Shown piece after piece: positions 1 to 4,992 of a stretch of DNA of 6,085 nt. Both the position numbers and the translations under genes were made by a program. This stretch comes from Clostridium sp. CAG:302 (GTDB lineage Bacteria > Bacillota_I > Bacilli_A > RF39 > UBA660): NCBI GenBank assembly GCA_000431795.1, contig FR887370.1, forward strand, positions 58,240 to 64,324, read 5' to 3'. The notes beneath the pieces are model-generated. The model searched no databases. It was not told the origin of the DNA and saw only the letters and a list, made by a program, of their open reading frames with translations. Within the stretch, counting starts at the first letter, position 1. The number at the start of each line of letters is the position of its first letter.

Positions 1-187
1 TAGGGAAAGATCTATTTATTACTAAAGAAGTTGGTCTATCTTCAAATACACCATTAATACTATATTCTAATCTTATCATTCTAGGAGTTAATATTGTAAA
101 TCTATATTTATTACCTATAATATAAGATTCTTTATCACTAATTAATTTATTTTTACTATCTATATAGTAATTACTTACATTAGTCAT
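1..187 (-). CDS. GH31 family glycoside hydrolase, N-terminal fragment (runs off window)
   Basis: Sixty-two codons are open from an ATG at 187-185 to the window edge, with no stop. The ATG follows an AGGAAAGGATATT ribosome binding site. The product begins MTNVSNYYIDSKNKLISDKE, and its later part reads YRFTILTPRMIRLEYS, then NGVFEDRPTSLVINRSFP. That run resembles the N-terminal beta-sandwich of GH31 enzymes (alpha-glucosidase/alpha-xylosidase type), where a phrase like RFTVLTPRLIRLEYS..G.FEDRPT..V.NR.FP precedes the catalytic barrel. Family members usually have 650-800 residues, so more than nine tenths of the gene and all catalytic residues lie outside the window; substrate cannot be judged. 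No lipobox or signal peptide is seen, which fits a cytoplasmic enzyme acting on imported oligosaccharides. It follows the variable-protein gene on the same strand after about 220 bp. No strong promoter was found in the gap. Confidence 0.72.
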   Translation of the reverse strand, partial: MTNVSNYYIDSKNKLISDKESYIIGNKYRFTILTPRMIRLEYSINGVFEDRPTSLVINRSFP

Positions 188-311
188 AATATCCTTTCCT
201 TTCTATTCTTTTTATCTACATATCTATTTTACTTTATAAGGCACCAAACTAGTGTTAATACCAAAATTTATTTTTCATTTTTCGCCTTTCCATGAATACT
301 TATCTTCTCTT

Positions 312-327
312 GGCGACTTTCGCCGCC
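312..327 (-). repeat. Perfect short hairpin with GAAA (GNRA) tetraloop
   Basis: On the minus strand GGCGGC (327-322) pairs with GTCGCC (317-312) around a GAAA loop, giving six pairs including one G-T wobble. GNRA loops on short GC stems are known from the DNA hairpins that stimulate retrohoming in DGR systems such as Bordetella phage BPP-1. The wobble again favours the minus strand. CTTGG (372-368) and CCAAG (313-309) could form an outer stem around both hairpins, but this would compete with the last two pairs of this one. A role as structured mRNA 3' end is the main alternative. Confidence 0.6.
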
Positions 328-331
328 CTTG

Positions 332-360
332 CCCCTAACAGACTTCGCCTGTTTGAGGGG
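332..360 (-). repeat. GC-rich bulged hairpin with GAA apical loop, downstream of the variable-protein gene
   Basis: Read on the minus strand, CCCCT (360-356) pairs with AGGGG (336-332). After a two-base CA bulge, AACAGGC (353-347) pairs with GTCTGTT (343-337), leaving a GAA loop. One pair is G-T on this strand and would be A-C on the plus strand, so the fold fits a minus-strand transcript or single strand better. The apical GGCGAAGTC closely matches that of the next hairpin. Its position about 50 bp past the stop codon recalls the hairpin/cruciform elements described downstream of DGR variable regions, although here it is farther from the variable segment than is typical. Confidence 0.6.
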
Positions 361-405
361 CCTCTTACCAAGTTCTTCCTACCAAAGTTATCTCAAATTA
401 ACTGC

Positions 406-1857
406 TTACGCACTTAATTTGTATGGTTTACTACTTGAGCCATCTCCCCCCGACTCTATTCCTAGTTCAGAACTTAGAGAAAGGACTGGCACGGCCCCAT
501 ACGCAACATACGCAATGCTGTCGCGGCTCACAAAGCCGCCCGAATTCACATACCACGCATTGCTCGAACTGCCGGAACGAGGGGTTAATAACCATCCAGT
601 ATTGCTTCCATTATTTGTTATAATTGCTTTCATCCAGTTGTTTGAGGTACAAGTTCTATTATCGTAATCGTATAGTGTTTTATCTTTACACTGATTTAAA
701 TCTGCCGCATAACCATAATCGCTTGGATATGCTAGTGCTATTTTACCTTTCCAAGTTGTAGGTCTTCCGGAATATACTGTTGTTCCTCTTTCATATTCAT
801 ATATTTGATTTGAATATACTGAATTACTATTCCAGCCTCCTAGGTTATATGTTGTCTCTGCAATCATATTTCTTGTTTCAGCATTTTTTATTCCTGTACT
901 TGTAAAATCACAATCTACTGTGGCATTATTTTGACCGCTATAGCATTTTCCTGAGGCACTATTGTAATATAAACTTTGTCCTAGATTGTTGTCATTAGAG
1001 TCTACTTTATAGTAATTACTTGGATTAAGTAGTTTCATTAATCTTGCTGTAGTCCAGTCATTTTTACCAGTATCGTTTTCTGCTCCTGTTGAAGTATCTT
1101 TATTATCCCATGAATATGCTCCAATACTTTCACTTTTTATTAATTTTAATTTACCATCAAATACTCCTATTATACGCCATGTTTCACATGTACTAGATGT
1201 TTGATTACTATAGTCAGAACAATTAAAGTATATATAGTTATTTGGACTTGCTCCATAATATCTTATATTACCACCATCTAAATCTTCTGTTGTACCACCT
1301 AATCTATCATTCATTAATCCACCATTTGTATTGTCATCACTATCAGTATCATAAATATTAGCATAATTATAAGTTATACCATTATTTGTTGCTGATGTTT
1401 TTGATGCAGTAGTATATAAGTTAGTTATGGTTTCTGCGGCTGTCTTCGCTAACACTGCCCCTTCTCCATCAGCATGTAATTTAAAACTAAATGTTTTATT
1501 CATCATAGTATTTGGATTAGTATAATTTGCTCCATCTATCCATATGTATAATGTATATTGTGTCTTTGATGTAGATATACTCTCATTAGTTAATAATACT
1601 ATATGATTAGTATTATTTTTAGTACAAGTAACTGTATTACTAATTAGATAACTATCACTAAAGTTACCTTCTTTTACTTTAGTAGTTCCTTTATATAATT
1701 CATATCTAAAACTCTCATCTTTTAATCCTGTATCTATACTAGTTATATCTAAGTACATATTAAATACTAAACCTGTAGTATCTGCTTTTACACTTATATT
1801 TTTTACTATACCTTTACTTTTATCTGATACTGGTCTTAGATTAGCACTTGCCACCAT
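406..1857 (-). CDS. Modular surface protein with C-terminal lectin-like (DUF6273-like) putative DGR variable domain; lacks own signal
   Basis: The 483-residue product has three parts. Residues about 8-150 form a beta-rich module containing RYELYKGTTKVKEGNFSDS and YTLYIWIDG, matching the module of the preceding ORF. Residues 151-205 are a linker (ATNNGITYN, LMNDRLGGTTEDLDGGNIRY). Residues 206-483 are a secreted-type domain with cysteine pairs C213/C224, C305/C316 and C390/C403, phrases such as ETWRIIGVF and YPSDYGYA, and the tail WLLTPRS...NAWYV...AVPVLSLSS, which resembles C-type-lectin/DUF6273 ends. The likely role is binding at the cell surface. The ATG at 1857 directly follows an in-frame TAG, has no ribosome binding site and encodes no signal peptide. 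It overlaps the upstream ORF by 17 bp in another frame. This may therefore be the 3' part of a frameshifted or recombined single gene rather than an independent one. Codons in the last quarter are strikingly GC-rich. Confidence 0.7.
   Translation of the reverse strand: MVASANLRPVSDKSKGIVKNISVKADTTGLVFNMYLDITSIDTGLKDESFRYELYKGTTKVKEGNFSDSYLISNTVTCTKNNTNHIVLLTNESISTSKTQYTLYIWIDGANYTNPNTMMNKTFSFKLHADGEGAVLAKTAAETITNLYTTASKTSATNNGITYNYANIYDTDSDDNTNGGLMNDRLGGTTEDLDGGNIRYYGASPNNYIYFNCSDYSNQTSSTCETWRIIGVFDGKLKLIKSESIGAYSWDNKDTSTGAENDTGKNDWTTARLMKLLNPSNYYKVDSNDNNLGQSLYYNSASGKCYSGQNNATVDCDFTSTGIKNAETRNMIAETTYNLGGWNSNSVYSNQIYEYERGTTVYSGRPTTWKGKIALAYPSDYGYAADLNQCKDKTLYDYDNRTCTSNNWMKAIITNNGSNTGWLLTPRSGSSSNAWYVNSGGFVSRDSIAYVAYGAVPVLSLSSELGIESGGDGSSSKPYKLSA
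481..579 (-). other. Putative DGR variable region (VR) inside the lectin-like tail
   Basis: This stretch encodes residues about 427-459 (R427 to L459). GC counted over 481-600 is 67 of 120 bases, against roughly 30% in the flanks. The codons switch from AT-ending to GCG, GTG, GGC, CGC and GCC. Presumed surface positions use codons that AAC/AAT can reach by changing only A (AGC, GGC, CGC, GAC, ATT, GTT, TAT), and they alternate with fixed GCG, GTG, TGG and GGG codons. This is the pattern expected of adenine-directed diversification, in a fold that DGRs commonly target. No template repeat exists in the window for direct comparison, so the boundaries and the assignment are inferred. Confidence 0.5.
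1271..1443 (-). repeat. Imperfect direct repeat, copy A (linker of second ORF)
   Basis: The segment 1271-1318 aligns without gaps to 1851-1898, with 9 mismatches in 48 by my count. The segment 1381-1443 aligns to 1931-1993, starting with 14 identical bases (attatttgttgctg). Copy A is 30 bp longer in the middle, where it encodes extra DTDSDDNTNGG-like residues. It encodes the linker ATNNGITYN...LMNDRLGGTTEDLDGG. Confidence 0.75.
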
Positions 1858-2539
1858 CTAGACTAGTTGTAGTACCACCCAGTCTATCATTCATTAATGA
1901 TACTGATGGTGCTGTATTATATGTAATACTATTATTTGTTGCTGTTACCTTTGCTGCACTAGTATATAAACTAATAATAGTGTCTGCTGCTGTTGGTTCT
2001 TTTTGAAGACTAGCAGTGCAATCTACTGATATACTAAGAGATTCATTAGATATATTACCTAGTTCTTCACTATTATCAAGCCATACATATACTGTATATA
2101 TTTGCTTAGTTTGTTCTAGATATAGATTTTTTAATATTGTTACTTTTGAACCGGATGTAGTACCTTTTAAAGATCCCTCCTTTAGTACATTACCATTATT
2201 TACTACGGCATATTTAAGTGCAGGACTATTACTTAAATTAGTACCTATAGTATTAACAGTTAATTCTATTTTACCATATATATCATAAGAGTCATCCTTC
2301 TTCCAAAATTCAATATCGCTACTTGCTCCACCTTCATAAGAAGTACTAGGATTTAAAGTAGCGGCAGTTATATCAGTACCTTTAACATAATTAATATAAT
2401 ATGCTAGTCCATGTGTTGTTGTATTTACTCCAATATTTTTAGATAACTGAGCTTTATATAAAGCATAAGTACCACTTACTATTATTGTTATCACTAATAC
2501 ACTTAAAGAAATTATCATAAATAGTTTACTCTTTTTCAC
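1841..2539 (-). CDS. Exported protein with SipW/TasA-like signal and one beta module; 5' part of a probably split surface-protein gene
   Basis: The product has 232 residues from the GTG at 2539-2537. That start is chosen because AAGGTGA (2551-2545) lies 5 bases upstream; an in-frame GTG at 2548 would add three residues but lies inside this site. The N-terminus is MKKSKLFMII, then a hydrophobic run to about residue 24 and SGTYALYK. This is a membrane/export segment of the kind in SipW-processed TasA/CalY-like proteins. A beta-rich module follows (GKIELTVNT, VLKEGSLKGTT, IYTVYVWLDNSEE), then the linker ATNNSITYN and LMNDRLGGTTTSLDGG. The ORF then ends abruptly with KC and TAA. The second ORF continues after the same linker with NIRYYGASPNNY, so this one lacks its expected C-terminal domain. 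A promoter lies immediately upstream. It could be a stable short protein, but a broken or chimeric gene is more likely. Confidence 0.7.
   Translation of the reverse strand: MKKSKLFMIISLSVLVITIIVSGTYALYKAQLSKNIGVNTTTHGLAYYINYVKGTDITAATLNPSTSYEGGASSDIEFWKKDDSYDIYGKIELTVNTIGTNLSNSPALKYAVVNNGNVLKEGSLKGTTSGSKVTILKNLYLEQTKQIYTVYVWLDNSEELGNISNESLSISVDCTASLQKEPTAADTIISLYTSAAKVTATNNSITYNTAPSVSLMNDRLGGTTTSLDGGKC
1851..1993 (-). repeat. Imperfect direct repeat, copy B (linker at end of first ORF)
   Basis: This is the partner of the repeat at 1271-1443. It encodes ATNNSITYN...LMNDRLGGTTTSLDGG at the end of the first ORF. The similarity ends at GATGGTGG (about 1851-1858), exactly where the first ORF loses homology to the second and where the second ORF begins. 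This edge marks a likely recombination or deletion breakpoint. Confidence 0.75.
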
Positions 2540-2544
2540 TATAT

Positions 2545-2551
2545 TCACCTT
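2545..2551 (-). promoter_or_regulatory. Ribosome binding site deciding the GTG start at 2539
   Basis: AAGGTGA on the minus strand is followed by ATATA and then GTG AAA AAG. The spacing suits 2539; the alternative GTG at 2548 is part of this site. Confidence 0.6.
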
Positions 2552-2568
2552 ACTTTTCTACTAATACA

Positions 2569-2597
2569 ATGATATCATAATATAAAAAAAAGTGCAA
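2569..2597 (-). promoter_or_regulatory. Putative sigma-A promoter of the split surface-protein locus
   Basis: TTGCAC (2597-2592) and TATCAT (2574-2569) are separated by 17 bp. The -10 matches 5 of 6 consensus bases and the -35 is weak. The -35 lies inside the terminator of the upstream gene. A perfect 10-bp palindrome, ATGATATCAT (2569-2578), covers the -10 and could be an operator, but in such AT-rich DNA it may be chance. Confidence 0.42.
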
Positions 2598-2614
2598 TAA
2601 ACTCACACTTTTTT
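2584..2614 (-). terminator. Intrinsic terminator of the flippase-like gene
   Basis: On the minus strand AAAAAAGTG (2614-2606) pairs with CACTTTTTT (2594-2586) and runs into a T-tract. The upstream arm begins in the last codons (KKKV) and the TGA stop (2605-2603) lies in the loop, so gene end and terminator overlap. The A-run/T-run symmetry would allow termination in both directions. Confidence 0.7.
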
Positions 2615-4000
2615 CTTGAGTATTTTTTTGATTATGTAAAATAATATTGTAATAAATGTATAGAATATTATTACTAAGATACTTCCTATTATACTGGTAT
2701 TTTCTACTCTTACTATTAAGGTTAATAATACTAATATTAAGCATAATATTATATTTTCGTAAATAATATTTAAAATATTACTAAAATTATTTAAAATGCT
2801 TATTTTTAACTTTTTATTTATAAATATAATACTAATAATTGTACTAGTAGCCATACCTATTATTATAGATAATACACTACCAAAATATAGACTACTACCC
2901 ATACGATAACTGGCATTAATAAGTGGTATTTCAAATACTAGTTTAATTATTAATCCACTTAATAAGGATATTTTATTTATTTTACTACTGGTAACTTTTA
3001 TACTTATATCCATTACATAATTATATAATGTATAAAAGAATATTAATACTACTAAATCAAACAGAAAATTATTATTACTAAATAGTATTTTACAAATAGG
3101 ACCTGATATTATCATTAAAAGTATTGTTATTGTAATCAAATAATTAGATACTTTAATTATTTGATTACTAAAATTATCGCTATTTACTTCAAGATGTTTT
3201 TTTAATATATAACTAATATATTTTATAAAGTATATTCCATAGAAGTATACATTAACTATAATTATACTTGTATTTTCATAACTATAATTATATTTATTAA
3301 TTAAAGTATAATATAGTATTATTATTGATGTATATATATAGCCTTCTTTAATAAGATTATATATAGTTATACTTTTATTAATATCTAATATACTTCTTAT
3401 TATTTCTTTATAATTATATTTTTCTCTTACTTTTACTTTATTTTTTCTTAATATAAAGATATATAGTAATAACATTATTATAATAAATATCATTATATTT
3501 ACTGAGTATAACAGTAATACTTTAATATAATCATCTAATTTAAATACTTGATATAAAAGTATACTTGATATACTATTTATTAATAATAGTAATAATAAAT
3601 ATATATTAAATAATTTATTACCCAGTTTTTTATATTTTGTATATTCTAGAAATATACTTGTTATTTTAATTATAATTATAGTTAAAGTAAATAATACTCC
3701 AAGTACATTTATTATATTTAATCCTTTAATAGACATAACACTACCTATTAAGAATGATAATGCACTAAATACTATAAATAATAAACTAATAAATATAATT
3801 GTTATTTTATATATTTTATATTTATTTTTATACTTTTCTAATGTACTTTTTATATTTAATTCTGAAAATATATTATATAGTAATATACTTAGACTAGAGC
3901 TTAATACTAAATTTAATATATTACTATTCTTAGTAATGTAGTTTAATAGTACTAAAAATAACATAAATAGTAAATATATAATATTAATTTTCTTTTTCAT
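2603..4000 (-). CDS. Polytopic membrane protein, probable divergent MOP-superfamily (SpoVB/MurJ/Wzx-like) flippase
   Basis: The 465-residue product has about 13-14 hydrophobic segments (near 5-22, 28-46, 65-90, 92-117, 131-150, 158-185, 222-236, 242-267, 286-307, 310-332, 343-362, 370-394, 411-431 and 436-458) with Lys-rich loops and a KKILKKKV tail. Length and layout fit the MOP family, which moves lipid-linked oligosaccharides across the membrane. The best local resemblance is residues about 300-395: GPICKILFSNNN, then a helix, INKISLLSGLIIKLVFEIPL and an FGSVLSIIIG-like helix, as in the C-terminal half of SpoVB/Wzx proteins. The N-terminal glycine-rich R..G..YR phrase typical of SpoVB is missing, so assignment is tentative; a generic multi-pass protein is the alternative. 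AGGTG lies 4 bases before the ATG. The gene has its own promoter (4018-4046) and terminator, and its composition is extremely Ile/Leu/Asn/Lys-rich. It could export glycans of the same envelope as the surface protein downstream. Confidence 0.6.
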   Translation of the reverse strand: MKKKINIIYLLFMLFLVLLNYITKNSNILNLVLSSSLSILLYNIFSELNIKSTLEKYKNKYKIYKITIIFISLLFIVFSALSFLIGSVMSIKGLNIINVLGVLFTLTIIIIKITSIFLEYTKYKKLGNKLFNIYLLLLLLINSISSILLYQVFKLDDYIKVLLLYSVNIMIFIIIMLLLYIFILRKNKVKVREKYNYKEIIRSILDINKSITIYNLIKEGYIYTSIIILYYTLINKYNYSYENTSIIIVNVYFYGIYFIKYISYILKKHLEVNSDNFSNQIIKVSNYLITITILLMIISGPICKILFSNNNFLFDLVVLIFFYTLYNYVMDISIKVTSSKINKISLLSGLIIKLVFEIPLINASYRMGSSLYFGSVLSIIIGMATSTIISIIFINKKLKISILNNFSNILNIIYENIILCLILVLLTLIVRVENTSIIGSILVIIFYTFITILFYIIKKILKKKV

Positions 4001-4017
4001 TACTCACCTACAATTAA

Positions 4018-4046
4018 ATTATATATTAAATATTAAATTTTTGCAA
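4018..4046 (-). promoter_or_regulatory. Sigma-A-type promoter of the flippase-like gene
   Basis: TTGCAA (4046-4041) and a perfect TATAAT (4023-4018) are 17 bp apart, ending 17 bp before the ATG at 4000. It is back to back with the tRNA promoter on the other strand. Confidence 0.7.
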
Positions 4047-4063
4047 TTTTTTTTAAAAAATGG

Positions 4064-4092
4064 TTGCTATTTTTTTAATGTTGTTGTATAAT
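4064..4092 (+). promoter_or_regulatory. Sigma-A-type promoter of tRNA-Arg
   Basis: TTGCTA (4064-4069) and a perfect TATAAT (4087-4092) are separated by 17 bp, 14 bases before the mature tRNA begins. Confidence 0.75.
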
Positions 4093-4106
4093 CTATATTG
4101 ACTGAT

Positions 4107-4180
4107 GTCTTGGTAGCTCAGCTGGATAGAGCAATCGCCTTCTAAGCGATCGGTCTGGAGTTCGAATCTCCACCAGGACA
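4107..4180 (+). tRNA. tRNA-Arg, anticodon UCU
   Basis: A complete 74-nt cloverleaf is seen. The acceptor stem is GTCTTGG with CCAGGAC (one T-G pair) and discriminator A4180. The D arm is GCTC/GAGC with loop AGCTGGATA. The anticodon stem is ATCGC/GCGAT around loop CTTCTAA, with anticodon TCT at 4141-4143. The variable loop is CGGTC, and the T arm TGGAG/CTCCA has loop TTCGAAT. CCA is encoded at 4181-4183. It reads AGA, the favoured Arg codon in this AT-rich genome. It is the only plus-strand gene, a single-gene unit with its own promoter and terminator. Confidence 0.97.
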
Positions 4181-4194
4181 CCACTTTAAATATT

Positions 4195-4226
4195 AAAGCC
4201 TTATAAAATAAGGCTTTTTTATTTTA
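4195..4226 (+). terminator. Intrinsic terminator of tRNA-Arg
   Basis: AAAGCCTTAT (4195-4204) pairs perfectly with ATAAGGCTTT (4208-4217) around an AAA loop, followed by TTTATTTTA. Confidence 0.85.
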
Positions 4227-4250
4227 CTTTTCACCTATTTTGGAGTAATT

Positions 4251-4285
4251 AAAAAATACTAGAGTTTATTATTCTAGTATTTTTT
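4251..4285 (-). terminator. Two-directional intrinsic terminator at the end of the 211-aa exported protein gene
   Basis: AAAAAATACTAGA (4251-4263) pairs with TCTAGTATTTTTT (4273-4285) around a 9-base loop. It begins directly after the TAA stop (4288-4286) and has an A-run and T-run on opposite sides, so it can also stop read-through from the convergent tRNA unit. Confidence 0.8.
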
Positions 4286-4921
4286 TTAATTAGTTTGAAC
4301 AGCAGTCACATTAGCTTTAACAATAATATTTTTACTATCAATATCATCATTAGCCTTATTTCCATCTATATAAAATATTATTAGATAATCTTGTCTTGTA
4401 CCGTCATCAGCAAGTGCTTTTTCATAGACAGTTCTACTACCAGAACTTGGAATAGTATCTGTAGCTAAAATATCAAAAGTCATATTTTCTAGCGTTCTTG
4501 CATCAACTCCAGAAAATAGGGATGCATCATAACTTGCTACTACATAATTTAGTGCTCCAGAACAACTACCCGAAGCATTATATATGCTTGGTATTAAATC
4601 TGCATTTAATTGAATGGATAATTTGGCTTTTACTTTTGTGCATTTTGGATCTTTGCTAGCACTTAAATTAGTTACAGCCATTCCTCTTTTTATTGTAATC
4701 TTATTATTAGATATTAATTTATTAGCATCTACAAGTAGCATATCATCAGTAACTAAATTACCTTCGGTATAATTAATATTAAAACAAGCTGTATTACCAC
4801 TTATATTTATTCTACTACTTTCCCAAGTAAACCAAGCAAAAGTAAATCCTGCGATCAATATAACAAATAGTACTATACCAATAATAGTTCCAATTATTTT
4901 AATTTTTTTATTTTCCTTCAT
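4286..4921 (-). CDS. Small exported/membrane-anchored protein with SipW/TasA-like N-terminus
   Basis: The 211-residue product has a basic start (MKENKKIKII), one membrane segment at about 8-27 and the motif GFTFAWFTW (25-33). It resembles the AxFAxFT-type signal of SipW-processed TasA/camelysin-like proteins. The remainder is beta-rich, without long helices, and carries three cysteines (C46, C94, C120) and a YLIIFYIDGN strand near 179-188. That strand matches YTLYIWIDG and YTVYVWLDN in the two ORFs of the downstream surface-protein locus, so one domain family may occur three times here. AGGAG lies 6 bases before the ATG. A good promoter (4947-4975) and a terminator make it a single-gene unit. 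Its function is unknown; extracellular fibre or matrix subunit is a guess from the signal type. No SipW-like peptidase gene is in the window. Confidence 0.75.
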   Translation of the reverse strand: MKENKKIKIIGTIIGIVLFVILIAGFTFAWFTWESSRINISGNTACFNINYTEGNLVTDDMLLVDANKLISNNKITIKRGMAVTNLSASKDPKCTKVKAKLSIQLNADLIPSIYNASGSCSGALNYVVASYDASLFSGVDARTLENMTFDILATDTIPSSGSRTVYEKALADDGTRQDYLIIFYIDGNKANDDIDSKNIIVKANVTAVQTN

Positions 4922-4946
4922 AGATATCTCCTACTCTTTCTATTTA

Positions 4947-4975
4947 AGTATATCATTTTGAAGTTTATTAGTCAA
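4947..4975 (-). promoter_or_regulatory. Sigma-A-type promoter of the 211-aa exported protein gene
   Basis: TTGACT (4975-4970) and TATACT (4952-4947) each match 5 of 6 consensus bases and are 17 bp apart. They lie about 25 bp upstream of the ATG, in the short gap after the GerMN gene, where no terminator was found. Confidence 0.75.
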
Positions 4976-4992
4976 TTGAAAGAAAATATTTT

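Larger units (their letters stand above)
255..405 (-). other. Intergenic segment with GC-rich structured 3' region
   Basis: The gap between the stop of the variable-protein gene (408-406) and the GH31 start (187) holds no convincing gene. Its distal part (188-300) is AT-rich and carries only the GH31 ribosome binding site and weak TATAAA/TAAAAT boxes near 225-240 without a matching -35. Its proximal part (301-360) is about 57% GC by count and contains two hairpins, listed separately. No T-run follows either hairpin on either strand, so this is not an ordinary intrinsic terminator. Confidence 0.5.

Noticed and set aside
255..293. Minus-strand 12-residue ORF (MERRKMKNKFWY) between the hairpins and the GH31 gene
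   Set aside because: It is too short, with only a poor purine-rich stretch upstream and no evidence of conservation.
312..360. The GC-rich hairpins as a Rho-independent terminator
   Set aside because: Neither strand has a T-run after either stem, unlike the four clear terminators elsewhere in the window.
329..667. Plus-strand ORF of 112 codons, and a second of 66 codons at 423-623
   Set aside because: Both lie antisense to the well-supported lectin-like C-terminus, where the GC-rich insert reduces stop codons; neither has a ribosome binding site or a recognisable product.
2016..2288. Plus-strand ORF of 90 codons
   Set aside because: It lies antisense to the signal-bearing surface ORF, has no ribosome binding site, and its product looks like shadow translation of beta-rich sequence.
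2603..2605. TGA read as tryptophan (Mycoplasma code), extending the flippase-like protein
   Set aside because: The TGA is followed at once by a terminator hairpin, and tryptophan is encoded by TGG throughout.
2550..2744. Minus-strand ORF of 64 codons
   Set aside because: It overlaps the end of the flippase-like gene in another frame and crosses that gene's terminator.
4107..4183. tRNA-Arg as an attachment site for an integrated element
   Set aside because: No integrase and no repeat of the tRNA 3' end was found in the window; the tRNA has an ordinary promoter and terminator on either side.
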